From the NCBI GenBank assembly GCA_900491605.1, contig UESW01004766.1, positions 388,736 through 452,735 of the forward strand: a stretch of DNA of 64,000 nt. Reading direction: 5' to 3'. Under the pieces are notes generated by a model. The model ran no database searches. It was not told the origin of the DNA and was given only the letters and a program-made list of their open reading frames with translations. This DNA is from Calamus simplicifolius (taxonomy: Eukaryota; Streptophyta; Magnoliopsida; Arecales; Arecaceae). Position 1 is the first letter of the stretch. Every line of letters begins with the position of its first letter. This document shows positions 33,300 through 46,126 of this stretch, piece by piece. Position numbers and translations under genes: made by a program.

Positions 33300-35745
33300 A
33301 CAACTAAACTTTGTGATCAAGGATAATTAAAGTAGGCAACACTTATGCTCAGACTTTAGTAGATCCGGGTGCCACGCATTCATTTATATCTGATGCTTAT
33401 CTTGCCAATAATGCATCGTTGATACCCGTTCCCCTAGAACAAGAGTTGCTCATTGCATTCCCAAATGGAGATGTTATGAGGGTGGAGTCTGTATGCAGAT
33501 CCTGCCAGATCAACGTGGGCGATAAGAGGCTGGAGGCTGATCTAATCGTCCTTCCACTAAATTCCTTTGATGTTATCCTTGGGATGGACTGGTTGGCCTC
33601 CTATCATGCTTCGGTAGACTGTTTCAGGAAAATGGTGATCTTCAAAATCCCTAATCAGCCTGAATTCAGTTTTACTGGAAGCCAGGAACACTTAGCCTCA
33701 GTGTTTGTATCAGCACTGCGGGCTGCCAAATACTTGATGAAAGGTGGCCAAGGGTTTCTTGTTGTGGTCAAGGACCTTCAGCAGGAAGAGGTGAAGTTGG
33801 AGGATATTCCAGTAGCTATGAAGTTTCCTGACATCTTCCCGGATGATTTGACCGAATTGCCTCCAGACCGGGAAGTGGAGTTCACCATTGATTTGGTCCC
33901 TGGCACTTGACCTATATCCAAGGCCCCTTATCGTATGGCCCTAGCTAAACTAAAAGAGTTGAAGAACCAATTGCAAGAGCTCCTAGACTGGGGATTTATC
34001 AGACCGAGTGTCTCTCCTTGGGGTGCTCCAGTATTATTTGTCAAAAAGAAAGATGGGAGTCTTCGGCTCTGCATTGATTACCGAGAAATCAATAAGGTAA
34101 CAGTGTGGAACAAGTATCCCTTGCCGAGGATCGATGATCTGTTTGATCAACTCCAAGGAGCTCGGGTATTCTCGAAGATTGACCTTCGGTCAGGATACCA
34201 TCAACTCAAGGTCAAGGCTGGGGATGTGCCTAAGACAGCATTCAGGACTAGGTACGGCCACTACGAGTTCTTGGTGATACCGTTCGGGTTAACTAATGCC
34301 CTGGCAGCATTCATGGACTTAATGAACAGAATCTTTAAGCCATACTTAGACCAGTTGTGGTGGTGTTCATTGATGACATCCTGGTGTATTCTAAAAGCCA
34401 GGAAGAGCATAGGGACCACCTGAAGATTGTTCTGCAAATCCTTCGGAAGAAAAAGCTTTATGCCAAGTTGCAGAAATGTGACTTCTGGTTGAGCCAAGTA
34501 TCATTCTTGGGTCACGTAATATCTAAAAATGGCATAACTGTGGACCCAAAGAAGATTGAGGCAGTTGTAAATTGGAGTCGACCTTCCAATGTATCTGAAG
34601 TCAGAAGCTTTGTGGGGCTGGCTGGATATTATCGCAGATTCATGGAGGGCTTTTCTTGCATTGCTCTACCCCTGACTCACTTGACCCAAAAGCAAGCGAA
34701 GTTTGACTGGACTGAGGAGTGTGAGAGAAGTTTCCAGGAGCTGAAACAATGCCTAGTGTTAGCCCCCGTCCTTACCCTTCCGTCAGGATCTGGAGGATTC
34801 ACTCTATACATGGATGCTTCTCGGAAGGGATTGGGATGTGTTCTGATGCAAAATGAGAAGGTGATAGCTTATGCCTCCAGACAACTAAAGCCATACGAGC
34901 AAAATTATCCTACTCATGACCTGGAGTTGGCTGCTATAATTTTTGCCTTAAAGATCTGGCAGCATTATTTATATAGAGAAGCATGTGATGTGTACACAGA
35001 CCACAAAAGTCTAAAGTATATCTTCACTCAGAAGGAGTTAAACTTGAGGCAAAGGAGGTGGATGGAGCTACTAAAAGATTATGACCTGAACCTGCACTAT
35101 CATCCAGGGAAGGCCAATGTGGTAGCTGATGCCTTGAGTAGGAAGTTCTCCTCGGAGTTAGCTTCTATGATCACCTCTCAGCCTCACATCCAGAGGGATC
35201 TTGAGAAGCTGGAGGTTGGATTGCGAGTACAACGGTCTGATGGGCTTATAGCAGCACTTATACTCCGACCAACTCTGTTAGGCAGGATCAAGTCCTCCCA
35301 AAAAGAAGACTTGGACCTGCAAAAGATTAAAGAAGCCGTGAAGTCAGGGGTTCAGAATGAATTTACTATAATGGAGGATGGATCCCTAAGATTTGATGGT
35401 AGGCTCTGTGTGCCAAATGTGATGAAACTAAGAGCAGAGATTCTGAAGGAGGCCCACTATTCTCCTTACACGGTGCACTCAGGAGGTACCAAGATGTACA
35501 AGGACCTAAAAGAAAACTTTTGGTGGAAAGGAATGAAGAGCGAGATTACTCAGTATGTAGCCAAATGTTTGGTATGTCAGCAAGTGAAGGCTGAGCATCA
35601 AAGGCCTATGGGACCCCTTCAATTCTGATGATTCTACAACGAAAATGAGAGAAGATCACTATGGACTTTGTGACTAGTCTGCCTAAGACCCCTCGGAACA
35701 ATGATGCGGTATGGGTCATTGTAGACAGATTGACGAAGTCAGCCC
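33300..35745 (+). pseudogene. pol: Chromovirus G pol, first part: protease, RT, RNase H, integrase N-terminus
   Basis: Protease active site LVDPGATHSF near 33352 and ILGMDWLASY; reverse transcriptase FVKKKDGSLRLCIDYREIN, FSKIDLRSGYHQ, FRTRYGHYEFLVIPFGLTNA, then VVFIDDILVYS; RNase H TLYMDASRKGLGCVLMQ, YTDHKSLKYIFTQ; integrase zinc-binding HSGGTKMYKDL with CLVCQQVK. One stop (TGA at 33908, after LVPGT) replaces an arginine CGA, and there is a frameshift near 34350 just before FIDD. The frame reaches VDRLTKSA and is cut at 35745 by element S2. Confidence 0.92.
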
Positions 35746-37252
35746 TGTTGGCTCAGATGACAACCCAAGAGGGGGGGGGGGTGAATTGGGTTCTTTAAAA
35801 AAATTTAGCCTCTTAAAAAATTGTTTACTTAAGATGAATGAAAATAAATGCAATGTAAATATAAAGCACAATGAATAAAATAGAGATAGAGATAGAGACA
35901 ATGGAAGCATGGCAAACACAAAGATTTTATAGTGGTTCGGTGTATCCAACACCTACGTCCACTCCCAAGATCCTACTTGGGTCCACACTATAATCTCCTC
36001 GATTACAGTCGAGTTGTTTTACAAGCTCACAACCCAAACTTGTTGTTTTACCCGGGATCACAATGAACCCAGCCGGTTTTACGGGCTCACCATCACACAA
36101 CCCTAAACTCAAGCTAAACTAGCTTGACCCGAGGTTAACAACCTCCACTAGTTTAATCCCCTTTGATTGAACTAGGCACAAATAAATATAAGAATATTTT
36201 ACAAAGTTTCACAGCTCCTCAATGAGCAAATATTCAAAGATAAGTATATAGGTTTAGAAAAGCCTGGTTTGAAGTTGTTTGGCTTTGAGCTTTTCTGCTT
36301 TTCTTCTTTTCCTCTTCTCCTTGCTGGGTTGAATCAAGCCTCAGCTCCGATTCTTCACAGTAGATGCAGTTGAGAAGATTGAAAAGTTGGTCTTTTTCTT
36401 CTAGTTGAAAATCCTTCGATTTTTTTACTATTTGAATGGCTTGGATTCTTCTTTGAGCTTTGTGGAGTGGAAGGATTTGAATTTGAAAGCTCCTCTCTTG
36501 GATATAAGGCTCAAGACTTCTCGGATTTTGATTTTTGATTTTTGTCTATCCGTTTTCTTCTCTTTTCAAACGGTTGTTTTTCCCCTTTTTATAGATTTTT
36601 CTTTGATTTATTTTTGGGTGGAAATCTAGCCGTTGGAGTGTACCTGGAAGGATTTTCCATTCATAAAAAATAGCCGTTAGATGTCAGAAATCAAAAATAT
36701 TACCATTAGAGCTGATCTGGCATTTTTAATTTTTCGTCCAGGTGGGTTGGAGTCGGCTCCAGCTTTTCAGGTGTCAGCTCCAGATCGTTTTTCCATAAAT
36801 AGTAAAATCTGAGTTCGTCGTGGAGTCGGCTCCGCAAAAGTAAGTGTCGGCTCACCGCCGTCAGGTGTCGGCTCCCGAATACTGTAGGTGTCGGCTCCAG
36901 GATGCTCAAAAAATCAACGTTCTGTCCCCGCATCGGAGTCGGCTCCAGACACTATAAGTGTCGACTCCGAAACTTTAGGTGTCGGCTCCGAAACTCTAGG
37001 TGTCGGCTCCAGATAGTATCAGAAATCAGATTAAAATTGAATTGGCCTTGGGATCGGCTCCAGACTTTCTAGGTGTCAACTCCAAGCTCTGAAACTTTGA
37101 AATCTCTGATTTGTATTTGATTCAAAATTTATTTCTTAATTCCTTTAAATTGATCAAATAGATTTAAGTCCTGAAACACTTATAGAATCCAGTAATCAAA
37201 TAAATATACTCAATTCCTTTATTAATCATCAAAATCAATAAATGGATCAACA
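35746..37252 (-). mobile_element. 3' LTR of element S2
   Basis: 1507 bp; on the minus strand TGTTGATCC...CATCTGAGCCAACA. Nearly identical to the 5' LTR. GTCGGCTCC motifs cluster at about 36740-37085 upstream (element sense) of a TATA box (TATAAAAAGG type, near 36582-36592). Confidence 0.93.
36740..37085. repeat. GTCGGCTCC / GTCGACTC motif cluster in the S2 3' LTR
   Basis: About ten copies of GTCGGCTCC with variants GTCGACTCC, the same motif family as in S1 but with CCGAC favoured. Its counterpart in the other LTR is at about 45610-45955. Confidence 0.8.
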
Positions 37253-37907
37253 ATCTCCCCCTTTTTGATGATTATAAAATTTGAGTATATGCATAGAATT
37301 CTTAAATTAAAAAAAAATCAAGGAAGTGATTTTACGAGTAAGCTCCCTCTGAATAAGGTAGCTTCCCCTATGAAGTTCAAATTATTCTTCCTCTTACTTT
37401 ACACATTTGGTACTTAAGATTTCTTTGTGCATAGACAAATCAATTTGATTATTAATCCACATCAATAACTCAATATCATATTAATCAATTAACTCCATTA
37501 ATGTTTTCATATAAATCAATTAAATAACTCAATTTTTTATATTAACCAATTAATGCAACATAACATTCTCCCCTTTAATGTAATTAACAACTATAATTCT
37601 TTCCATATCTATAATTCATTCCATATGATTTTCTTCCTTAATGCATATACAATCCTAATTCTCTCCCCCTTTTTTGTAATCAACAAAAAGGTAAAGAATA
37701 TTTTACTGCATCAAAAGATAATTGCATCAAAAGATAATCAAAGGATAATTTCATTTCTACAAAAGTCAAATATTACGTAAAAACTTTTCATTCATCAACA
37801 TAAACTTTACTACATCAACATATAGTCAAGTATTACATAATTCTCTCCCCCTTTAAACTTTATTACATTAACTTCATAACAAAAACTTCATTACATCAAA
37901 ATGTAAA
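37253..37907 (-). other. 3' untranslated region and purine tract of element S2
   Basis: On the minus strand AAAAAGGGGGAGAT directly precedes the 3' LTR (37253-37267). Further purine tracts AAAGGGGGAGA occur at about 37563-37578, 37660-37675 and 37840-37855, as in S1. No ORF supported. Confidence 0.7.
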
Positions 37908-39296
37908 CTACATTTCAACAAATCTCACTATTCTTGTTAAATGGTCTACAATATTTTTCATTCCATCACATTGAAGTCTAACATAATCTTTTAGTCTCTC
38001 ATCAACAAATGTGCAAGCTGTTATGATTTTGTCTTGAAGCTCAGCGTTGCACTTTGAATAAGTTTCACTATCTCCACAAATCTCTTTAAGCTCTTCAAAG
38101 ATGTTCTTCAAATCACCACTTAAAGATTCTGCGGAGGAGTTGAGAGTTGATTCAATCTTTGCAATCCGATCATCAAGGGAGTAAAGTGATTCTTTTAAAT
38201 TCATGAATTGACTGTCAAACTCATCCTTCTGAGCAGCAAATAAACTTTTTAATTGCTCCATTTGAAGGTCTGAGAATCCAATCGAAGAAGTGGATGGTTG
38301 ATCATAAACTTGTGCAGGTGCAGGAGCAGGAACAGGAGCAGAAATGGGACTCCTAGACTGTGAAGAAGGAACCCTAAATGATGGTCCAGCCTCGCAAGGC
38401 TCAGAAACTCTCAGCATAGGGGCTCTTTCATCTAGGTGTCCTTTCCTATCCCACTGTCCATTCACCTTAACAAAACCCATCCGATGCAATGTTGCCAAAC
38501 TATGGTAATTTGTGTGCCTCAGGTTCTTGGAAGGTTCATTCACTTGAATTTCAACCCCTTGGCTCCTAAAAACCATAGTAAGTACCATTCCATACGGTAG
38601 GGATGATCTCCTCTTCTCTCCAGCTTCTGTCATATAAAAAATCATCATTGCTGCCAGATTGATCAGCTGCCCAGTCAGAACACTGTCCATAACCACAATG
38701 TCTCACTCCGAGACATACTCAAACCGACCAGTCATTGGAAACAAAATTCTACTGCATATATTGTGTAATAATCTCAATTCTAGGGGTAGTTGATTGGCTC
38801 TAATTTCCTCAAACTCTATTACTTCCCTTCCTAACATCCTTGAAAGAGCTGCTGACCTATCACTGTGCATGTCAGCTGCTAAACCAGTGATTGGGATGCT
38901 AAGGAGGTTTCCAAGCTTTTGAAAGGTGAGATGAATCCTTTTCCCTCTAAAAATGCTTACTAAACCTCCATCCCCTCTAGCCAAATTGAAATAGAATTCT
39001 TTTACTAAGGCTGGATAGGTAGGAACATCAAGAGAGCATAGCTTATCCCAGCCCATTTCCTTCAATTGTCTCCCGATTGAAAAACCCTCAGATTCAAATA
39101 GGTCAAAATTGATTTTTCTCCCCATTGTGATGACTCTACCGGCTAAGGTATCTACCTGTGTGGAAGATGTGTTGGAGTTGTCAGAATCCATGGACGAATC
39201 GCTGCTTGGAGTCAGCTCACGAATGGAACAACGTGCGGACCGCTTTCCCGTGGTCATCGGCGCTCCAATCACTGATTCCCTCCTTTTGGGTGCCAT
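37908..39296 (-). pseudogene. Env-like third ORF of SIRE element S2, one premature stop
   Basis: From MAPKRRES (39296) the frame runs 197 codons to TGA at 38703-38705, then 264 more codons in the same frame to 37908; a single CGA-to-TGA change would explain the stop. N-terminal half: PALVKEFYFNL, GKRIHLTFQKLGNLLSIP, LRLLHNICSRILFP, LTGQLINLAAMMIFYM, resembling the family called putative plant transposon protein (PF20167). Then a proline-rich linker (SAPVPAPAPA) and a C-terminal coiled-coil region (LFAAQKDEFDSQFMNL ... ERLKDYVRLQ). I see no signal peptide and no convincing membrane segment, so an envelope role is unsupported. Function unknown. Confidence 0.8.
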
Positions 39297-39394
39297 TGGA
39301 TCTTTGGAAAGGTTTGATTTGGATGGAATTAGAGATGGGGAAGTTTTGGAAGAATTTTGGAAGAGTTTGGTTAGGATTTGAGAAAGTAATGAAA

Positions 39395-39600
39395 TGACGA
39401 GGTGTCGACTCTGCCCTAATAAATTAATTTTTGATTCCCAGGTGTCGACTCCCGCAAAGTCGGGTGTCGACTCCAAGTCGCTAACACAGTCAGCGCTCGA
39501 ACTGGAGTCGGCTCCGAATTCACAGGTGTCGGCTCCAAGGTCAGGGACCGAGAGCGACACAGTCAGAGGTGTCGACTCCTCATTCTGAGGTATCGACTCC
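39395..39600. repeat. GTCGACTC motif cluster between pol and env-like ORF of S2
   Basis: About eight copies of GTGTCGACTCC or GTCGGCTCC upstream of the env-like ATG, mirroring 1497-1645 of S1. The interval 39297-39797 otherwise holds no gene. Confidence 0.78.
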
Positions 39601-39797
39601 AAAGACAGTTTCAGCAAAAAATATATGAAATTCAAATGACTGAAACTCGTCAAAATAAATTTTATAAAATTTTGATAAAATTTTGGAGTATTAAGGATCA
39701 AATAGCTCAAATGACTAGATAATTTGTCCTTAAAATTGTGAAGAGAATATCAAGAAATTAATAAAAATCTAGATTCTCATTCCTTAATGTATCAAAA

Positions 39798-42700
39798 TCA
39801 ATCCATAGGGTCACATATCCCTAATTCACCTCTAAGATAACAAAATCTCTCTTCACTCAAAGGTTTTGTAAATATGTCAGCTAATTGTTCCTCTGTATTA
39901 ACATATTCAAGACAAATTTCATTATTAGCTACATGTTCTCTTATGAAATGATATCTAATTTCAATGTGTTTTGTTCTTGAATGTTGAATTGGATTTTTAG
40001 TTAAATTTATTGCACTCGTGTTATCACATCTAATTGGTGTTTTATCAAGGGTTATGCCATAATCTTCAAGTTGTCTCTTAATCCAAAGGATTTGAGCACA
40101 GCAACTTCCAGCTGCAACATATTCTGCTTCAGCAGTAGATAATGCAACCGAATTTTGCTTTTTGCTAAACCAAGAGATTAAGTTACATCCTAAGAATTGA
40201 CATGCACCACTTGTGCTTTTTCTATCTAATTTACATCCAGCATAGTCAGAATCAGAATATGCAATTAAATTTAAAGTTGAGTCTCTAGAGTACCATAAAC
40301 CTACATTTTTAGTTCCACTTAAATATCTTAAAATTCTTTTACAGCAATTAAGTGAGATTCTTTAGGTTCAGATTGAAATCTAGCACATAAACATACTGCA
40401 AACATAATATCTGGTCTACTAGCTGTTAAGTAAAGAAGAGATCCAATCATACCTCTGTAATGTTTTTGATCAACTTTCTTACCATCTTCATCTTTGTCCA
40501 ATTTGCATGAAGGACTCATAGGAGTTCCAAGTGGTTTGATTGACTCCATTCCAAACTTCTTGAGCAGTTCTTTTGTGTATTTGGCTTGATTGATGAAGAT
40601 TCCTTCTTTGCTTTGTTTGATTTGAAGTCCTAGGAAGAAGTTGAGTTCTCCCATCATGCTCATTTCAAACTCACCCTGCATCAACTTAGCAAATTCTTGA
40701 CATAACATTGTTAGTAGCACCGAATACAATATCATCACATATATTTGTACTACTAATAAATCTTTATCTTTTCTTTTCAAAAATAATGTTTTATCAACAT
40801 TTCCTCTTACAAAATCATTTTCAATTAAAAATTTACTTAATCTTTCATACCAAGCTCTAGGTGCTTGTTTCAAACCATATGCTTTGTGTAATTTAAAAAC
40901 ATGATTTGGAAATTCATGATCTTCAAAACCAGGTGGTTGTTCAACAAAACTTCTTCATTTATAAATCCATTTAAAAATGCACTTTTAACATCCATTTGAA
41001 ATAAATTGATATGCATATGACATGCAAATGCAAGTAATAGTCTAATTGCTTCAAGTCTAGCTACAGGTGCAAAGTTTCATCAAAATCAATTCCTTCTTCT
41101 TGATTATATCCTTTTGCAACTAATCTAGCTTTGTTTCTAATTACTATGCCATTTTCATCTAATTTATTTCTAAATACCCATTTTGATCCTATAACAGAAT
41201 GATCTTTAGGTCTATCTACTAAGAGTCCAAACATTATTTCTAGTAAATTGATTTAATTCTTCTTGCATAGCTAACATCCAATTATTATCTTTTTCAGCTT
41301 CTTCAATAGTTTTAGGTTCAATTTGAGATACAAATGCAAGATGATTATTGATGTTTCTCATTGATGATCTAGTTCTTACTTCCTTGAGATGGATCACCTA
41401 TAATTAATTCTCTTGGATGACCATAGGCATATCTCCAATCTCTAGGTAGATCTATATCATTATGATTTCCATCAACAACATCAATCTAGGAGAATCATTA
41501 TCTTTAGCTTCTTGTTCATGATCTGAAGATACATATATTTAATTTTTCAATATATCTTTTTAGAATGTTTGTATCTTCCTCATCATCAATCTTTTCAGAA
41601 CTTGATGCTAAAGATTCATCAAAATTACATGAATAGATTCTTCTACAATTAAGTTTCTCTTGTTAAATACTCTATAGGCTTTACTAGATGTTGAATATCC
41701 TAAGAAAATGCCTTCATCAGATTTTGCATCAAATTTTCCTAGTTATCTTTGCCATTATTATGAATGAAACATTACAACCAAATGCATGAAAATAACTTAT
41801 GTTTGGTTTTCTATTATTCCATAGTTCATAAGGTGTTTTCTTAATTATTGGCCTAATTAAGCTCTATTAAGAATGTAGCATGCCGTGTTTATAGCTTCCG
41901 CCCAAAAGTATTTTGGTAGGTTGCTTTCACATAGCATGGTACGGGCCATGTCTTCTAAGGTTCTATTTTTCTTTCAACTACTCCATTTTGTTGTGGTGTT
42001 CTAGGTGCAGAAAAATTATGATGAATGCCATTTTCTATGCAAAATTTTCAAATAAATGATTTTCAAATTCAGTTCCATGATCACTTCTTAGAGACACTAT
42101 GGTGTTGTTTTTCTCATTTGTGACCTTCTTGAAGAATTTCAGAAATAAAGGAAAGGTCTCATCCTTATGAGCTAAAAACAATACCCAAGTGTATCTAGAA
42201 TAATCATCTACAATCACAAGACCATATTTCTTTCCTCCTAGACTTGTGGTTCTAGTAGGTCCAAAAAGATCCATGTGAAGTAGTTCAAGTGGCCTAGAAG
42301 TGGAAACAATATTTTTAGTTTTGAAAGAATTTCTAGTTTGTTTTCCAAATTGACATGCATCACAATTTTATTATTTTCAAAATCTAGTTGTGGAAGCCCT
42401 TTTACTAAATCCATTCTAATTAATTTTGAAATAAGGTGTGTGCTTGCATGACCTAATCTACGATGCCACAACCAACCAATCTCATTTATATTAGCATTAT
42501 TAGCAACTAAGCAATGATTACTAGTAGACAAATTGTCTAAATCAATCAAGTATACATTGCCATTTCTATTTCCAATAAAAACAATGCTATTATCAATGGG
42601 ATTAGAAACTGTGCATATAGAAGATTCAAATGATACTTTAAAACCTTTATCACATAATTGACTAATGCTAATTAAATTATGTTTTAAACCATCAACATAT

Positions 42701-42918
42701 AAGACATTTTCAATATATGTGGAGGGAGTTATTTGAATGTTACCAAACCCCAAGATTTGGCCTTTGCCATTATCACCAAATGTAACTACTCCTCCTCTTT
42801 TGCTTTCAAGGGTGATGAATTGATCCTTGTCACCCGTCATGTGCCTTGAGCAGCCGCTATCGAGATACCACTTTCTCTTTGATCTTTTGGCCGCAAGACA
42901 CTCCTGCAAAAATAATTA
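39798..42918 (-). pseudogene. pol: SIRE element S2 pol
   Basis: Minus-strand order: ECLAAKRSKRKWYLDSGCSRHM (protease, near 42860), pre-integrase WLWHRRLGHAS (about 42450), integrase MDLFGPTRT, IVDDYSRYTWV and SDHGTEF (42274-42035), a degenerate integrase tail to about 41400, reverse transcriptase MLAMQEELNQF, LYGLKQAPRAWYERL (to 40328) with the catalytic region broken (YVMILY instead of YVDDI near 40745), and RNase H ending at TGA 39798 after ELGICDPMD. Several frameshifts lie between 41900 and 40300. Its frame is continuous with gag but for one stop (42916-42918). Confidence 0.9.
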
Positions 42919-44559
42919 AGTCTTATATTTAGGTACCCAAGCTTTCTTGGGTCCTTCATGGTTAGTAGCATAAAAAATTGTTCCTTTGGGAACCCAAATT
43001 TTCTTTCTTTTATTATTTAACTTCTTATCAATTTTCTTAAAATTGCATTCAAAAACTTTGTGTCCCTTCTTGTTACAGTAATGACATGTAACATTATCAT
43101 TGTTTGTTCCTTTCTAAAAAAGTTTTTGACAAATTTTTGTTTCAAATTAGGTCTATATCCTAAACCAGCCTTATCATATAGCTCTTTGATTACTTAACAA
43201 TAAATTAAGTTTTTCTGAACTATAAGTGAATTTATCAACAATACTTTTATATTTATCAACTTCCTTCTTTAGTTTATCATTTTCATTGGAAATTGATTCT
43301 TTTTCTTTAGTCAAATTGTCTTTTTCAGATTTCAGCACTTTAGTTTCATTATTAAGATTTTTTTTTTCTTCAATCAAAGTTAAATTTTTATTTTTCAAAA
43401 ACTTATATTTCTTTTTCAAAATTTTGAAATCACCAACAAGTTCATTAAAAGCATCAAACAATTCATCAAAAGCAAATTCATCGCAAGGGTTTTCAGAACT
43501 TACCTCATCCTCTCGTTTGCCATAAAGCAAATGTTGGCAACCTCCTTTTGTTCTTCCTCCGATGAGGATTCATCGCTGTCGCTCCAAGTTGCAACATAGG
43601 CTTTCTTTTTCTTCTTGAAAGTCTTTTTCAGTTGAGGACAATCATATCTATAATGCCCCGGTTTCTTACATTCATAGCAAATCAAGGGGTCTTTCTCTTT
43701 ATCCTTGTCCTTATCTTTTTTTTTTTTCTCCTTCCATCTTAGTTCCAAATTTCTTCTTGTGGAAGGGTCTCTTTCTCCTCATGAATTTTTTGAACTTTCT
43801 TGCTAGAAGAGCTATCTCATCATCTTCTTCACTATCACTGCAGCTCTCCTCATTTTCAGCAGCCTTAAGAGCTATGGTCTTTTTCTTTTTCACATCTTCT
43901 TCTATGTGCTGCTTCATGGTCAATTCATGGGTCATTAGGGATCCTAGAAGCTCCTCTAAGGGTAAGGTGTTGAGGTCCTTTGCTTCTTGGATTGCTGTCA
44001 CCTTCGCTTCCCATGTTCTTGGAAGTGACCTGAGAATTTTACGACAAGTTCAGAGTTAGAATATGTTTTGCCTAAACTTTTCAACCATTTACAATATCAG
44101 TAAATCTAGTGTACATGCTGCTATAGTTTCAGTTTGTTCCATGCAAAATAACTCATATTTATGAACAAGAATGTTTATTTTGGATTCTTTTACTTGGTTA
44201 GTACCTTCATGGGTAACCTCTAATCTATCCCAAATCTCCTTTGCGGAATTACATGTGGAGATTCTATTAAATTCATTAGCATCTAAAGAGCAATATAAGA
44301 CATTCATGGCCTTAGCATTGAGCTGTGCCATTTTCCTATCATTATCATTCCAATCCCTTTCGGGCTTAGGAACAATAGTGCCATCAACAACGTGTGTGGG
44401 TGTACTAGGTCCATTAGTTATAACACCCCACAATTCATAATCAGAAGCTTGAATGAATATCCTCATTCTTGCTTTCCAATAAGAATAGTTGGAACCATTA
44501 AATAAGGGAGGTCTATTCGTAGAATGACCTTCGGCAAATGATCCAACTTGAGTTGCCAT
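42919..44559 (-). pseudogene. gag: SIRE element S2 gag
   Basis: Starts MATQVGSFAEGHS at 44559, about 50 bases after the primer site. RPPLFNGSNYSYWKARM and IWDRLEVTHEGTNQVK mark the copia gag core; a lysine/aspartate-rich region; zinc knuckle CYECKKPGHYRYDC near 43690; a coiled-coil region DFKILKKKYKFLKNK ... NEKDKLK type (43174-43530); a second knuckle CHYCNKKGHKVFEC near 43085; and IWVPKGT with AWVPKYKT before the stop. Three or more frameshifts. Long gag with coiled coil is usual in SIRE elements. Confidence 0.85.
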
Positions 44560-44606
44560 TTGGATCTTTAGCTCTTGATCGTGTGATCAAAATCTAATGA
44601 GCACTT

Positions 44607-44618
44607 GCTCTGATACCA
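44607..44618 (-). promoter_or_regulatory. Primer binding site of element S2
   Basis: Minus strand TGGTATCAGAGC two bases from the 5' LTR, complementary to initiator tRNA-Met. Confidence 0.92.
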
Positions 44619-44620
44619 AT

Positions 44621-46121
44621 TGTTGGCCCAGATGACAACCCAAGAGGGGGGGGTGAATTGGGTTCTTTAAAAAATTTAGCCTTTAAAAAATTGTTTGCTT
44701 AAGATGAATGAAAATAATGCAATGTAAATATAAAGCACAATGAATAAATAGAGATAGAGATAGAGACAATGGAAGCACGGCAAACACAAAGATTTTATAG
44801 TGGTTCGGTGTATCCAACACCTACGTCCACTCCCAAGATCCACTTGGGTCCACACTATAATCTCCTCGATTACAGCGAGTTGTTTTACAAGCTCACAACT
44901 CAAACTTGTTGTTTTACCCGGGATCAAACGAACCCAGCCGGTTTTACGGGCTCACCAGCACACAACCCTAAACTCAAGCTAAACTAGCTTGACCCGAGGT
45001 TAACAACCTCCACTAGTTCAATCCCCTTTGATTGAACTAGGCACAAACAAATATAAGAATGTTTTACAAAGTTTCACAGCTCCTCAATGAGCAAATATTC
45101 AAAGATAAGTAAATAGGTTTAGAAAAGCCTGGTTTGAAGTTGTTTGGCTTTGAGCTTTTCTGCTTTTCTTCTTTTCCTCTTCTCCTTGCTGGGTTGAATC
45201 AAGCCTCAGCTCCGATTCTTCACAGTAGATGCAGTTGAGAAGATTGAAAAGTTAGTCTTTTTCTTCTAGTTGAGAATCCTCTGATTTTTTCACTATTTGA
45301 ATGGCTTGGATTCTTCTTTGAGCTTTGTGGAGTGGAAGGATTTGAATTTGAAAGCTCCTCTCTTGGATATAAGGCTCAAGACTTCTTGGATTTTGATTTT
45401 TGATTTTTGTCTATCCATTTTTATTCTCTTTTCAAACGGTTGTTTTTCTCCCTTTTTATAGATTTTCTTTGATTCATTTTTGGGTGAAAATCTAGCCGTT
45501 GGAGTGTACCTGGAAGGATTTTCCATTCATAAAAAATAGCCGTTAGATGTCAGAAATCAAAAATATTACCGTTAGAGCTGATCTGGCATTTTTAATTTTT
45601 CATCCAGGTGGGTTGGAGTCGGCTCCAGCTTTTTAGGTGTTGGCTCTAGATCGTTTTTTCATAAATAGTAAAATTTGAGTTCGTCGTGGAGTCGGCTCTG
45701 CAAAAGTAAGTGTCGGCTCGCCGTCGTCAGGTGTCGGCTCCCGAATACTGTAGGTGTCGGCTTCAGGATGCTCAAAAAATTAACGTTCTGTCTCCGCATC
45801 AGAGTCGGCTCCAGACACTGTAAGTGTCAACTCCGAAACTTTAGGTGTCGGCTCCGAAACTCTAGGTGTCAGCTTCGGATAGTATCAGAAATCAGATTAA
45901 AATTGAATTGGCCTTGGGGTCAGCTCCAGACTTTCTAGGTGTCGACTCCAAGCTCTGAAACTTTGAAATCTCTGATTTGTATTTGATTCAAAATTTATTT
46001 CTTAATTCCTTTAAATTGATCAAATAGATTTAAGTCCTGAAACACTTATAGAATCTATTAGTAATCAAATAAATATACTCAATTCCTTTATTAATCATCA
46101 AAATCAATAAATGGATCAACA
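44621..46121 (-). mobile_element. 5' LTR of element S2
   Basis: 1501 bp, same termini as the 3' LTR. TATA box TATAAAAAGG on the minus strand at 45451-45460, motif cluster at 45610-45955 upstream of it. Differs from the 3' LTR mostly by single transitions and small indels. Confidence 0.93.
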
Positions 46122-46126
46122 AGCCC

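Larger units (their letters stand above)
35746..46121 (-). mobile_element. SIRE-type Ty1/copia element S2, complete
   Basis: 10,376 bp with LTRs of 1507 and 1501 bp, primer site, gag, pol, env-like ORF and purine tract in the expected order on the minus strand. Exact 5-bp target duplication AGCCC at 35741-35745 and 46122-46126, inside the integrase gene of chromovirus G: VDRLTKSA before and HFLPFRVG after. It is the innermost and youngest insertion of the nest. Confidence 0.96.
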
